This document shows, in pieces, positions 1 to 8,511 of a stretch of 64,000 nt of DNA. The notes beneath the pieces were generated by a model that saw only the letters and a program-made list of their open reading frames with translations, made no database searches and was not told the DNA's origin. Source of the stretch: Ramlibacter sp. GTDB lineage: Bacteria > Pseudomonadota > Gammaproteobacteria > Burkholderiales > Burkholderiaceae_C. Made by a program: the position numbers and the translations under genes. The stretch lies in NCBI GenBank assembly GCA_013815685.1, contig JACDFR010000001.1, positions 1 to 64,000 of the forward strand, given 5' to 3'. Every line of letters starts with the position of its first letter. Position 1 is the stretch's first letter.

Positions 1-890
1 TTCAGCCCGTCCAGCGTGTAGTTCTGCGGTCCCCGGCTGGCGATCTTGATCGCGCCGACACGGTTGCCCAGCTCCGCGCAGCGGGCCAACGACCAGCCCT
101 GCTCCAGGCCGTGAAGCAGCGCCCCGCGCCAGGCGTCGCCGCAGCCGGTGGGATCGATGACCTCGCCGGCCTTGACCGGCGCAATCACCGTCTTTTCCCC
201 GCCGAGCCAGACCTCGCAGCCCTCGCCGCCCAACGTCACCACCAGGCCCTGGACGCGACGGGATATTTCGGCACTGCTCCAGCCCGTGCGCTCGCTGAGC
301 ATCTTGCCTTCATAGTCGTTGACGGTGACCCAGGTGGACTGGCCGATGAATGCAGCCAGCTCCTTGCCATCGAACATCGGCAGCCCCTGCCCCGGATCGA
401 ACACGAAGGGGATGTCCGCCGCCTTGAACTGCTGCGCGTGCTGGAGCATGGCGTCCCGGCCGTCCGGTGAAATGATCCCCAGCTTGATGTCGGGGTGGGC
501 CTCGATCCGGGTGATATGGGCCTGCATCATCGCCCCCGGGTGGAAGGCCGTGATCTGGTTGTTGTCGCGGTCGGTCATGATCATCGCCTGGGCCGTATAG
601 GTGTCCGGCACTTCGCGCACGAACCGGGTGCTGATGCCGCCAGCCTGGAGCCGGGCAATATAGTCCGCACCATCGCTTCCCACCGTCGCCATGGGGATCG
701 GCTCTCCGCCCAGCAGCTTGAGGCTGTAGGCGATGTTGCCGGCGCAGCCGCCGAAATCGCGCCGCAGCGCGGGGACCAGGAACGAGACGTTGAGGATGTG
801 CAGCTGGTCGGGCAATATCTGCTCGGCGAAGCGGCCATCGAAAGACATGATGGTGTCGAAGGCAAGGGAACCACAAATCACTGCTGCCAT
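1..890 (-). CDS. PfkB-family carbohydrate/nucleoside kinase, 3' end cut by window edge
   Basis: Reading leftward from an ATG at 890, the frame stays open to base 1 for about 296 codons, so only the C-terminal end is missing. The start reads MAAVICGSLAFDT, the glycine-rich N-terminal strand of ribokinase-like sugar and nucleoside kinases. An FGGCAGNIAYSL segment near residue 47 matches the substrate-binding region. The signature DPTGCGDAWRGALL lies near residue 250; its last Asp is the family's catalytic base and the adjacent residues form the anion hole. Adenosine kinase-like members of PfkB look most similar, but the substrate cannot be read from sequence. It ends the minus-strand run behind the zinc-ribbon protein gene, 25 bp away. 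Confidence 0.85.
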   Translation of the reverse strand, partial: MAAVICGSLAFDTIMSFDGRFAEQILPDQLHILNVSFLVPALRRDFGGCAGNIAYSLKLLGGEPIPMATVGSDGADYIARLQAGGISTRFVREVPDTYTAQAMIMTDRDNNQITAFHPGAMMQAHITRIEAHPDIKLGIISPDGRDAMLQHAQQFKAADIPFVFDPGQGLPMFDGKELAAFIGQSTWVTVNDYEGKMLSERTGWSSAEISRRVQGLVVTLGGEGCEVWLGGEKTVIAPVKAGEVIDPTGCGDAWRGALLHGLEQGWSLARCAELGNRVGAIKIASRGPQNYTLDGL

Positions 891-915
891 GGTGTTCTCG
901 AAAAAAAAGTGAGTG

Positions 916-1911
916 TCAAGGATAAAAGGCCAGCAGGCGATAGCCGGCGACCCGCGTGAGAGCCTCGTCGCCCGCCAGTGCCAGCGGCACCGATGCGGAC
1001 CATTCGATTCCCGCGCCGATCACACCGGGCTGCCCCGCCAGTTCGCCGGCCACGAGCACGCGCCGGACCACGGGCAGGTCTTGCGCATCGGTGAGCGTGA
1101 GCTCCAGCGCCGGCATGGCGACTTCGGTGACCGCCTGGTTCTTGAGCGTGACGTTCAACCGGTAGGTATCGGGTCGCAGCTTCGTGAAAGACGAGCCCTC
1201 GATGGCGATGGCGTCGATCTGGCGAAGCGGCCGGACACTGCAATTCGCGACGCCGCACAGGCGGGTGAGAAAGGGCCGCAGGCCCGGATCGGCCGCAGCC
1301 AGGCGGTCGCGCTCGTGCACGGCCACCTGCAGCGCCAGCCCCGCGCCTAACAGCACTGCCGCCAACAGCGCGGCCCCCCGGATCCCGGGCTGGCGCCAGG
1401 CTTCGTTGCGCCGCGCCTGGCGCACGAAGGACAGGTCGTGCAGCTGCGGTTCGGGCTCCAGTGGCGTATGCGTCGAGACGGCCGCATCGAACCCGCTGTC
1501 GCCGGGGTCCTGCAGGTCCTGCCGCCGCAATTCGAACGGCTGGTCCAAGGGGTGCTCGCGCAGCGCGCGCGCTTCTTCGTCCAGTTGGGCCGAATCTGGG
1601 CCCTCGGAAAGCAGGCGTTCGTCGATCTCGGAATGCAGCGACGAAGCAAAAGCCTCGGATTCCGGACCGGACGCAGCTTCAGCCTCAGCCCCAGCCGCGA
1701 CCGCAGCCGGCGGGGCGGACGCTGCGCGGGGGGCCGCAGCTGCCTGCGCCCCCGGGGATGCCATCTCGGCGCTGTCCGCCTGCAGGTGCAAGGCGGCGTC
1801 GAAAAGTTCGGCGCAATGGCCGCAGCGCACCCAGCCTTCCGATATCCTGAGTTGGTCCGGCACGACTTTGAACATCGTCCCGCAGGCGGGGCAGCGCGTG
1901 ATCAGGCTCAT
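916..1911 (-). CDS. Zinc-ribbon (MJ0042-type) and DUF3426 membrane protein
   Basis: The 331-residue protein begins with a zinc-ribbon, CPACGTMF followed about 17 residues later by CGHCAELF, giving two CxxC pairs that should bind one zinc. A low-complexity Ala/Pro/Glu linker follows. One transmembrane segment near residues 180-200 (GAALLAAVLLGAGLAL) precedes a C-terminal domain resembling DUF3426. This architecture (cytoplasmic zinc-ribbon, linker, single membrane span, exported domain) is common in Burkholderiales directly beside prmA, as here. Its role is not established. It follows prmA by 38 bp on the same strand and is probably co-transcribed with it. Confidence 0.8.
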   Translation of the reverse strand: MSLITRCPACGTMFKVVPDQLRISEGWVRCGHCAELFDAALHLQADSAEMASPGAQAAAAPRAASAPPAAVAAGAEAEAASGPESEAFASSLHSEIDERLLSEGPDSAQLDEEARALREHPLDQPFELRRQDLQDPGDSGFDAAVSTHTPLEPEPQLHDLSFVRQARRNEAWRQPGIRGAALLAAVLLGAGLALQVAVHERDRLAAADPGLRPFLTRLCGVANCSVRPLRQIDAIAIEGSSFTKLRPDTYRLNVTLKNQAVTEVAMPALELTLTDAQDLPVVRRVLVAGELAGQPGVIGAGIEWSASVPLALAGDEALTRVAGYRLLAFYP

Positions 1912-1949
1912 GAGCCAGCGATTGTAGCCAGGACCCCTACGCGCGAATG

Positions 1950-2831
1950 CTACCGGGATGCCGTCATCAGCACCCAGCCATCCATGCCGTCCGCAACGTC
2001 CAGTGCGACGTAGGGGGCATAGGCCGCCTTCAATTCATCGGCCTGCCGCTCCAGGATACCGGCCAGCACGAGGGAGCCCCCGGGCGCCACCAGCGAGCAA
2101 AGCAGCGGTGCCATCACCCGCAGGGGCGTTGCCAGGATATTGGCCAGCACCAGATGGTATTCGCCGCAGGCCTGGTCGGGCAGGCCTGCGTTGAGCCGGA
2201 CGCCGTTGGCCCGCGCGTTGGCCACAGTCGCCTCTACCGCCGCAGGATCGATGTCGACCGCGTCGATCATGCCGGCACCGAAGCGCTGCGCGCCGATGGC
2301 CAGGATGCCCGAGCCGCAGCCGTAGTCCAGTACCCGATGGCCGCGCGGCGGGTGCCGGGCAATCCACCGCAGGCACATGCGCGTCGTCGGGTGCGTTCCG
2401 GTACCGAAAGCCAGGCCCGGGTCCAGCCGGATCACCTGCCGTGCCTGGGCCGGCGGGTCGTGCCAGGTCGGCACGATCCAGAACTCCGGTGTGATCTCGA
2501 CCGGCGTGAACTGCGACTGGGTGAGCCGCACCCAGTCCTGGTCGGGGACGGGGGCGACGCCGAGCACGCCGCAGCCGGAAAAAAAGTCCTGCACCTGCAG
2601 CAGCCGGGACGCTTCCTGCGCTGCGGCCTGCGTCGCGAACAGGGCCAGGACGCGGGAGCGCTGCCAGCCTTCCTTGGGCGGTGGCATCCCGGGCTCCCCG
2701 AAGAGCGCCTGCTCGGCGCCGGTCTGCGCGTCGGCATCTTCCACCGAGACGCTGAGCGCCTCGAGCAGGTCGAGCGCCTCGCTCACGGCCTCGACTGCGT
2801 TTTCAGGGCATAGCAGGCGCAGCTCGAACAT
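1950..2831 (-). CDS. prmA: Ribosomal protein L11 methyltransferase
   Basis: The 293-residue protein matches PrmA, which trimethylates ribosomal protein L11 using S-adenosylmethionine. Visible marks are the N-terminal substrate-recognition domain (FELRLLCPENAVEAV), the linker with DPGLAFGTGTHPTTRMCL around residue 157, the SAM motif DYGCGSGILAIGA, and the acidic motif AVDIDPAAVEAT. VLANILATPL later corresponds to the NPPY-like catalytic region. Length is usual for the family. It lies 10 bp downstream of accC on the same strand; the accB-accC-prmA order is typical for betaproteobacteria and suggests one transcript. L11 methylation is not essential in Escherichia coli. Confidence 0.95.
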   Translation of the reverse strand: MFELRLLCPENAVEAVSEALDLLEALSVSVEDADAQTGAEQALFGEPGMPPPKEGWQRSRVLALFATQAAAQEASRLLQVQDFFSGCGVLGVAPVPDQDWVRLTQSQFTPVEITPEFWIVPTWHDPPAQARQVIRLDPGLAFGTGTHPTTRMCLRWIARHPPRGHRVLDYGCGSGILAIGAQRFGAGMIDAVDIDPAAVEATVANARANGVRLNAGLPDQACGEYHLVLANILATPLRVMAPLLCSLVAPGGSLVLAGILERQADELKAAYAPYVALDVADGMDGWVLMTASR

Positions 2832-2841
2832 CGGCGCCCCG

Positions 2842-4191
2842 TCATCTCTTATGGTGGGACAGCCACTCTTCGAGGTAGTGGATGTTGGTTCCGCCGGCCA
2901 TGAACTTGGCGTCCACCATCAGCTCGCGGTGCAGGGGGATGTTGGTATTGATGCCTTCAACGACCGTCTCCAGCAGGGCCGTGCGCATCCGTGCGAGCGC
3001 CTGCTCCCGCGTGTCGCCGTGCACGATGATCTTGCCGATCATCGAGTCGTAGTTGGGCGGCACGAAGTAGTTGGTATAGACGTGCGAGTCGACCCGAACG
3101 CCCGGTCCGCCGGGCGCGTGCCACATGGTGATCCGGCCCGGCGACGGCACGAACTTGTATGCATCTTCGGCGTTGACCCGGCATTCGATGGCATGGCCGC
3201 GCAGCACCACATCACGCTGAGCGAATGGCAGCTTTTCGCCCGCGGCGACCATGATCTGGGTCTTGACGATGTCCACGCCGCTGATCAACTCGGTCACAGG
3301 ATGCTCGACCTGCACCCGGGTGTTCATCTCGATGAAGTAGAACTCGCCGTTCTCATACAGGAATTCGAATGTGCCCGCGCCGCGGTAGCCGATGCGCTTG
3401 CAGGCCGCGACGCAGCGTTCCCCGATCTTTTCGATCAGCTTGCGCGGGATGCCCGGCGCCGGCGCCTCCTCGATCACCTTCTGATGGCGGCGTTGCATCG
3501 AGCAATCCCGCTCGCCCAGATAGACCGCATTCTTGTGCTTGTCGCACAGGATCTGGATCTCCACGTGGCGGGGGTTCTGCAGGAATTTTTCCAGGTAGAC
3601 GGCCGGATTGCCGAAGGCCGCACCCGCTTCGGCCTTGGTCATCTGCACGGCGTTGATCAGGGCGGCTTCGGTGTGCACCACGCGCATGCCGCGCCCCCCG
3701 CCGCCGCCGGCGGCCTTGATGATCACGGGGTAGCCCACCGACTTGGCAGTGCGCCGGATTGCCACGGGATCGTCCGGCAGTTCGCCTTCCGAGCCCGGGA
3801 CACACGGCACGCCGGCCTTGATCATGGCCTGTTTGGCCGAGACCTTGTCGCCCATGATGCGGATCGACTCGGGCGTTGGCCCGATGAACTGGAATCCGCT
3901 CTTTTCCACCCGCTCGGCGAAGTCGGCATTCTCGGACAGGAAGCCATAGCCCGGGTGGATGGCCTCGGCATCAGTCACCTCGGCCGCCGAGATGATCGCC
4001 GGCATATTCAGATAACTCTGCGGCGAAGGCGCGGGGCCGATACACACGGCTTCTTCGGCCAATTTGACGTATTTTGCTTCCCGGTCGGCCTCGGAATAGA
4101 CCATCACGGCCTTGACGCCGAGTTCGCGGCACGCACGCTGGATTCGCAAGGCAATTTCGCCGCGGTTCGCGACAAGAATCTTTTTGAACAT
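2842..4191 (-). CDS. accC: Acetyl-CoA carboxylase, biotin carboxylase subunit
   Basis: AccC carboxylates the biotin carried by AccB at the expense of ATP, the first half of the acetyl-CoA carboxylase reaction and committed step of fatty-acid synthesis. The 449-residue protein has the N-terminal start [17 protein letters not shown], the ATP-grasp glycine loop GGGGGRGM near residue 164, and the catalytic stretch [14 protein letters not shown] near residue 288. Length fits the family. It starts 8 bp after accB ends, so the two are almost certainly translated from one mRNA. The carboxyltransferase genes accA and accD are not in this window. Confidence 0.98.
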   Translation of the reverse strand: MFKKILVANRGEIALRIQRACRELGVKAVMVYSEADREAKYVKLAEEAVCIGPAPSPQSYLNMPAIISAAEVTDAEAIHPGYGFLSENADFAERVEKSGFQFIGPTPESIRIMGDKVSAKQAMIKAGVPCVPGSEGELPDDPVAIRRTAKSVGYPVIIKAAGGGGGRGMRVVHTEAALINAVQMTKAEAGAAFGNPAVYLEKFLQNPRHVEIQILCDKHKNAVYLGERDCSMQRRHQKVIEEAPAPGIPRKLIEKIGERCVAACKRIGYRGAGTFEFLYENGEFYFIEMNTRVQVEHPVTELISGVDIVKTQIMVAAGEKLPFAQRDVVLRGHAIECRVNAEDAYKFVPSPGRITMWHAPGGPGVRVDSHVYTNYFVPPNYDSMIGKIIVHGDTREQALARMRTALLETVVEGINTNIPLHRELMVDAKFMAGGTNIHYLEEWLSHHKR

Positions 4192-4199
4192 GTCCGTGC

Positions 4200-4640
4200 T
4201 TACTCAATGACGAACAATGCCTGGCCGTATTCCACGGCCTGTCCGTTCTCGCACAGTAACTTGGTGACGGTGCCGCTCTTGTCGGCTTCGATCTCGTTGA
4301 GGATCTTCATCGCCTCGATGATGCAGACGGTCTCACCCTCCTTGATCTGGCTGCCGATTTCAACGAAGGGTTTGGCACCCGGGCTGGAGGAGCGGTAGAA
4401 AGTACCCACCATGGGCGACTTGACCGTGTGCCCGGTCGGAGCATCCGGCGCGACCGGCGCGACCGCCACTGGCGAGGCGGCCACGGATGCCGCCGGTGCA
4501 GCGGGCGCCGTGGCTTGCGGGGGCAATGCGCCGCCGCCCTTGACGATGCGGACTTTGCCCTCTGCTTCGGTGATCTCTAGTTCGGAAACGTTTGATTCCG
4601 AAACCAGGTCGATCAATGTCTTGAGTTTACGCAAGTCCAT
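4200..4640 (-). CDS. accB: Acetyl-CoA carboxylase biotin carboxyl carrier protein
   Basis: AccB carries biotin between the carboxylase and carboxyltransferase halves of acetyl-CoA carboxylase. I place the start at the ATG at 4640 ([13 protein letters not shown]), the usual AccB N-terminus, with GGAG a few bases upstream; a TTG at 4652 is in frame but unlikely. The 146-residue protein has an N-terminal helix, an Ala/Pro-rich flexible linker (residues ~40-68), and a C-terminal biotinyl domain in which EAMKILNE places the biotin-accepting lysine at residue 112. Together with accC and prmA it forms an apparent operon. An unusual hairpin lies in its upstream region. Confidence 0.97.
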   Translation of the reverse strand: MDLRKLKTLIDLVSESNVSELEITEAEGKVRIVKGGGALPPQATAPAAPAASVAASPVAVAPVAPDAPTGHTVKSPMVGTFYRSSSPGAKPFVEIGSQIKEGETVCIIEAMKILNEIEADKSGTVTKLLCENGQAVEYGQALFVIE

Positions 4641-4669
4641 ATGCCTCTCCAACGCGTGCGAACGAAAGG

Positions 4670-4701
4670 AGGCGAATTTACAACATAATTCGCCTTTTTT
4701 T
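4670..4701 (+). terminator. Terminator-like hairpin in the accB 5' region, facing the plus strand
   Basis: AGGCGAATT (4670-4678) pairs perfectly over nine bases with AATTCGCCT (4687-4695) around an 8-base loop and is followed by a run of T to 4701. Read on the plus strand this is a textbook intrinsic terminator. No plus-strand gene lies upstream of it in the window, and it sits 30 bp ahead of the minus-strand accB start. On the minus strand the same stem is followed only by TCCTTTC, so it would be a weak terminator or a 5'-UTR hairpin for accB. The surrounding bases are clearly more AT-rich than the neighbours. Confidence 0.55.
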
Positions 4702-4756
4702 GCGTTTCGTCGCCTATTTCTTATTTAATCGCCCGTGACTGAGGGCGGTAGGTGCC

Positions 4757-5320
4757 TCAAGCCAGTCGGCTCCACTGAGCCAGATCTGCAGGCGTAACAC
4801 GGCCCATTCTACGGTGCACAACATCCCCGGTCCCATTCAGGACGACGGTGAACGGAAGGCCACCGGTCACATTGCCCATCGTCTTACTCAATTCGATACC
4901 GCCCAACCCCGCCAGTGCGATCAAAAACTGAACGGGCGTACGCTGGAGGAAAGTCCGGACGGCAGGCAGCTGATCAATTGCTAATCCAACGACTTGCCAA
5001 TTTTTAGACTTGTTTTCGCGAAAAAAGACGTCAAGAAGTGGCATCTCCTCAACGCAGGGAGGGCACCAGGTCGCCCAGAAGTTAAGGAGCAGCGGCTTGC
5101 CGCGCAATGACGTCATCGCCAGGGGCGCACCGGTGGGCGTGTCGAAAGTCAGCGGCCAAAGCGTTTCAGTCGTTTGCGGGCCCGGCGCTATGGACGGATT
5201 CCATTTCCACCACGCCACGCCCGCACCGGCCACTGCCGCCGCGCCTGCGACGCCGGCATACAGCAAGCTGCGTCTGCGCTGCCGGGATAATCCTTGAGTT
5301 TCGTCTGTTGCTGGATTCAT
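4757..5320 (-). CDS. TlpA-like membrane-anchored thioredoxin
   Basis: The 187-residue protein has an N-terminal basic stretch (RQRRRSLLYAG) followed by a hydrophobic Ala/Gly segment at residues ~19-37, which can be a membrane anchor or a Tat-like signal. A periplasmic thioredoxin fold follows with the redox motif WATWCPPCVEEMPLL (cysteines at 86 and 89) and a conserved Gly-Leu-Pro-Phe-Thr (cis-proline) near residue 158. TlpA/ResA relatives reduce disulfides outside the cytoplasm, for example in cytochrome c or oxidase maturation; the partner here is unknown. Its start overlaps the stop of the upstream unknown gene by four bases (ATGA), so they are translationally coupled. Confidence 0.88.
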   Translation of the reverse strand: MNPATDETQGLSRQRRRSLLYAGVAGAAAVAGAGVAWWKWNPSIAPGPQTTETLWPLTFDTPTGAPLAMTSLRGKPLLLNFWATWCPPCVEEMPLLDVFFRENKSKNWQVVGLAIDQLPAVRTFLQRTPVQFLIALAGLGGIELSKTMGNVTGGLPFTVVLNGTGDVVHRRMGRVTPADLAQWSRLA

Positions 5321-5910
5321 GGAGCCGGATTCTCCAGCAATGCGCGTACCGCTGAGGTGTCCCCGCGCGGTGTGCGCCGTTTCGCGTCGGGCCGCAGTGC
5401 CCCGCGCATGTCGTCATGATCGTAGACCATCAGGTGGACGCCGATCGCCTCGCCGAGCTCGCGGCTGACGCTGGACAGGCTCAGTGCTTCGACAGGTTCG
5501 CCGTTGAAGCCGGTGACCGTCCGCGCTCCGTAGTCGACCTTGTTTTCAATGAGGGCGATCTCCGCCGATTTGGAGTCGTCACAGAACAGCTGGATGTAGA
5601 TATCCGACAGCCGCGTCGCCGTCCCATGCCAGACCGCGCCGGCCAGGTAGGGCCGGAACTGCACCAACCGCTCCATCCAGGTCAGCGCCAGCTTGCGAAG
5701 CGCGGCCAGTTCTGCAGGCTGGGTCTCGGCACAGAACAGCGCGATGTATTCGCGCACCGCGTCCTCCACCGTGTCGTTGTCCGGCAAGCCGGTTCGTACG
5801 TTGAGCCCGAGCTGCTTGACCGCCCGGCGCTTGGCAGGCCCGTACTCCAGCCCCTCCTCCACCACCATGCGCGCGGCGGTCTGGGCGATCTCGTATTTGG
5901 CGCTTTCCAT
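5317..5910 (-). CDS. Conserved hypothetical protein, possibly nucleotidyltransferase-like
   Basis: I do not recognise this 197-residue protein. I start it at the ATG at 5910 (MESAKYEIAQTAARMVV), because upstream codons would run into mpl on the other strand. It has no signal peptide or membrane segment. A stretch around residues 90-120 (AVWHGTATRLSDIYIQLF) recalls the G-x(n)-T-x(n)-SDI pattern of small nucleotidyltransferases, but the second acidic pair is not convincing, so that is only a hint. It overlaps tlpA by four bases. The divergent mpl gene starts 36 bp away, so both promoters must share or overlap that small gap. Confidence 0.7.
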   Translation of the reverse strand: MESAKYEIAQTAARMVVEEGLEYGPAKRRAVKQLGLNVRTGLPDNDTVEDAVREYIALFCAETQPAELAALRKLALTWMERLVQFRPYLAGAVWHGTATRLSDIYIQLFCDDSKSAEIALIENKVDYGARTVTGFNGEPVEALSLSSVSRELGEAIGVHLMVYDHDDMRGALRPDAKRRTPRGDTSAVRALLENPAP

Positions 5911-5946
5911 GCCGCTGATTCTGCATCCCCCGCCGATAATTGGGCC

Positions 5947-7389
5947 ATGCATATTCATATTCTGGGCATCTGCGGAACGTTCATGGGAGGGCTCGCCGCA
6001 CTGGCCCGTGAAGCGGGCCACAAGGTTACCGGGTGCGATGCCGGCGTCTATCCGCCGATGAGCGACCAGCTGCGGGCCCTGGACATAGATCTCATCGAGG
6101 GTTTCGGCGCCGACCAGCTGGCCCTCGCCCCTGACGTCTGGGTCGTCGGCAATGTGGTCTCGCGGGCCCGGCAGGCGGACGGCACGCCGCGATTTCCGCT
6201 CATGGAAGCCATCCTGGATGCCGGCGCCACCTACACCAGCGGGCCCGAGTGGCTGGCGCAGCATGTGCTGCGGGGCCGCCACGTGCTGGCCGTCGCGGGC
6301 ACCCACGGGAAGACGACAACGACTTCCATGCTGGCGTGGATCCTGGAGCACGCTGGCCTGCAGCCGGGCTTCCTGGTCGGCGGCGTGCCCAGCAACTTCG
6401 GCATCTCGGCACGTTTAGGGGCCCCCACGCTTGCCGCTGCGCGGTCTGCGCCGCCCACCGAGGGGGCTGTCCCGCCTTGGGGCGGCCCGGCGGCGGGACG
6501 GTCGGCCTATTTCGTGATCGAGGCGGACGAGTACGACACCGCCTTCTTCGACAAGCGCAGCAAGTTCGTCCACTACCGCGCCCGCACCACCGTGCTGAAC
6601 AACCTGGAATTCGACCACGCGGATATCTTCGACGACCTGGCGGCGATCGAGCGGCAGTTTCACCACCTGGTTCGCACCGTGCCGGCGAGTGGCCGCGTCG
6701 TGGTCAACGGCCTGGAGGCAAGCTTGTCGCGCGTGCTGCACATGGGCTGCTGGAGCGAGCTTCGCAGTTTCGGCGCCGCGGTCAGCGACTTTTCGGCCCA
6801 GGGCGAGCCCCACGCCTTCGACGTGCTTGAACGCGGCCGTCCGGTTGCTCGGCTCGATTGGGACCTCACCGGCGTGCACAACCAGCTCAACGCGTTGGCG
6901 GCGATCGCGGCTGCCCAGCATGTGGGCGTCACGCCCCAGGCCTCGGCCAGTGCCCTGGGCGAGTTCCTGAACGTCAAGCGCCGCATGGAAGTCAGGGGCA
7001 CCGTCAACGGCATCGTCGTATACGACGATTTCGCCCACCACCCGACCGCGATACGCACGACGGTGGACGGCCTGCGCCGCAAGATTGGCACCCAACGCAT
7101 CCTGGCCGTGTTCGAGCCGCGAAGCAACACGATGAAGCTGGGCGCCATGAAAGCCCAGCTGCCCTGGAGCCTGGATCAGGCCGACCTGTCGTTCTGCCAT
7201 GCCGGGGGGTTGGATTGGAACGCGGCCGAGGTGCTGGCGCCCATGGGCGAAAAAGCCCGTGTCGCAGGCGATATCGACGAGTTGGTCGGCCAGGTGACCC
7301 AGGCCGCTCGTCCCGGCGACCACATCCTGTGCATGAGCAATGGCGGCTTCGGAAATGTCCACGCCAAGCTGCTGCAGGCGTTGGGTTAA
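5947..7389 (+). CDS. mpl: UDP-N-acetylmuramate:L-Ala-gamma-D-Glu-meso-DAP ligase
   Basis: Mpl recycles cell-wall tripeptide by joining it to UDP-MurNAc with ATP. The ATG at 5947 gives MHIHILGICGTFMGGLA, the usual start. Marks include the ATP loop [13 protein letters not shown] near residue 118, EADEYDTAFFDKRSKF near 195, the FDHADIFDDLAAIERQF region, and YDDFAHHPTAIRTT in the C-terminal domain. Length is 480 residues. Between ARLG (residue ~158) and AYFVIEADEYD lies an extra segment of about 26 residues with PPWGGPAAG. It has no counterpart in the E. coli enzyme as I recall it and is encoded by a copy of the dispersed repeat. The gene stands alone and converges with the next gene. Confidence 0.95.
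   Translation: MHIHILGICGTFMGGLAALAREAGHKVTGCDAGVYPPMSDQLRALDIDLIEGFGADQLALAPDVWVVGNVVSRARQADGTPRFPLMEAILDAGATYTSGPEWLAQHVLRGRHVLAVAGTHGKTTTTSMLAWILEHAGLQPGFLVGGVPSNFGISARLGAPTLAAARSAPPTEGAVPPWGGPAAGRSAYFVIEADEYDTAFFDKRSKFVHYRARTTVLNNLEFDHADIFDDLAAIERQFHHLVRTVPASGRVVVNGLEASLSRVLHMGCWSELRSFGAAVSDFSAQGEPHAFDVLERGRPVARLDWDLTGVHNQLNALAAIAAAQHVGVTPQASASALGEFLNVKRRMEVRGTVNGIVVYDDFAHHPTAIRTTVDGLRRKIGTQRILAVFEPRSNTMKLGAMKAQLPWSLDQADLSFCHAGGLDWNAAEVLAPMGEKARVAGDIDELVGQVTQAARPGDHILCMSNGGFGNVHAKLLQALG
6418..6500 (+). repeat. Dispersed ~80 bp repeat, copy A, in frame inside mpl
   Basis: GGCCCCCACGCTTGCCGCTG starts this copy; an ACCGAGGGGGC core and GCCTTGGGGCGGCCCGGCGG follow. It matches the copies near 22.9, 30.3, 37.3 and 47.4 kb. 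It is translated without a stop as about 26 extra residues of Mpl (APTLAAARS...PPWGGPAAG). Orientation: consensus strand on plus. Confidence 0.88.
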
Positions 7390-8423
7390 TCCCGGCGCAG
7401 TCTCAGCGGGGCCGGCGCTGTCAGGTCGCCGAAGCCGGAGGCCGCCTTCGGCCGCGCAGCGGGGGGCAGGACCGAATCCAGCGTCGAAGGCAGGCTGCTG
7501 GGGGAGCCCAATGCCGATTCCGGCTCTTCGTCGCGGCGCGGCTTGTGGTTGATCGTGGCGCGCTTCGGATTGGAGGTGATGGTGCCGACGAAATACAGGG
7601 CAGCCAGGTTGCGCGCAAGTTGCTGGGCATCGAGCCTGCAGCGCAGCTGAAGGGCTTGGAACGTGGCCGGACCGCGGGCGAGTTCACGCATGACGAGCAG
7701 GTGGGAATCCAGGACCGCGCCTTGCGGCACACGCGGGGGCCGCCGGTAATAAAGGACGCTGGTGCGATAGTGCCTGGGGAGCACATCGCGCTGTGTCCGT
7801 ACCGCGTATTGCCACATCAGCTGGGACAACGTGGTGCGCACAAAATTGTCGGGGACTTCCATGCCCGGTTTTTGCCGGCTCCAGACGGCCTGCTCGAAGT
7901 CGGCTGGGCCGGCGCTCGGCAGTACAGCGATTTCTCCCAGAATATCCACGACCGCCAGCAGCGTCTTGCTCAGGTGAACATGGAAAGTGCCCCGTCCCAG
8001 GGCTCCTTCGTGCTCGACGATGTGCGAAGCCAGGCAGAACTGTGCGGCCAGCGGCGACAGCCAGGCTTCGAACTTTTCCAGTACCGCATTCATGCTGCTT
8101 CGTGATGCGGCATCAAAGCTATAGGCTGGCTGAAAGTCGTTGCACGCAAGGGGCCTCGAAAAGGCCACGGGCCGGTCGACTTCCGGCAAGTGAAGCAGCC
8201 AGGAGCGGGCCAAAGGGTTTCCCGGCACTACCCGGACCGTGTCGCTGCCCAGCCACTGAATTCGCGCGCCATCAACCCACCAGGCATCGCAGTTCGCTAT
8301 CTGCCCCGGTTCCCATACCATCGCGCCGGAAGCGCTGTCGGACAAAATGGCCGCCAGCTTTTCTTCCTGTTGGGCGGAAAAACCGGCGAGGCCAAGCCGA
8401 AATACGGGTAGCTCAAGGGTCAT
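7386..8423 (-). CDS. Hypothetical protein with a possible winged-helix C-terminal part
   Basis: I do not recognise this 345-residue protein (start MTLELPVFRLGLAGF). It has no signal peptide or clear membrane span. Residues ~1-200 look like a mixed alpha/beta domain. Around residues 245-285, DSHLLVMRELARGPATFQ and the following DAQQLARNLAALYFVGTI resemble a winged-helix fold, which would fit DNA binding, but no family is certain. The C-terminal ~60 residues are Pro/Ser/Ala-rich. Its stop codon overlaps that of convergent mpl. It has its own AT-rich promoter with a palindrome about 40 bp upstream, so autoregulation is a reasonable guess. Confidence 0.7.
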   Translation of the reverse strand: MTLELPVFRLGLAGFSAQQEEKLAAILSDSASGAMVWEPGQIANCDAWWVDGARIQWLGSDTVRVVPGNPLARSWLLHLPEVDRPVAFSRPLACNDFQPAYSFDAASRSSMNAVLEKFEAWLSPLAAQFCLASHIVEHEGALGRGTFHVHLSKTLLAVVDILGEIAVLPSAGPADFEQAVWSRQKPGMEVPDNFVRTTLSQLMWQYAVRTQRDVLPRHYRTSVLYYRRPPRVPQGAVLDSHLLVMRELARGPATFQALQLRCRLDAQQLARNLAALYFVGTITSNPKRATINHKPRRDEEPESALGSPSSLPSTLDSVLPPAARPKAASGFGDLTAPAPLRLRRD

Positions 8424-8460
8424 GTCGCGGGGTGTTTACTGCTGGACGTCGAATCGAAGA

Positions 8461-8495
8461 GCAACAAATATAATATGTTTGTTACTTCATGTAAA
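8461..8495 (-). promoter_or_regulatory. Sigma-70 promoter with overlapping palindromic operator candidate
   Basis: On the minus strand TTTACA (8495-8490) and TATATT (8472-8467) are separated by exactly 17 bp, placing a start near 8460, 37 bp before the ATG at 8423. An imperfect 25-bp palindrome at 8461-8485, with GTAACAAAC facing ATTTGTTGC, covers the -10 box and much of the spacer. The element is strikingly AT-rich for this genome. A bound repressor would block the promoter; the protein that binds is unknown. Confidence 0.6.
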
Positions 8496-8511
8496 CGACT
8501 GACAGCAAAAA

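Noticed and set aside
4730..4747. CGCCC / GGGCG hairpin just after tlpA.
   Set aside because: A five-base stem with no T run; too weak for a terminator.
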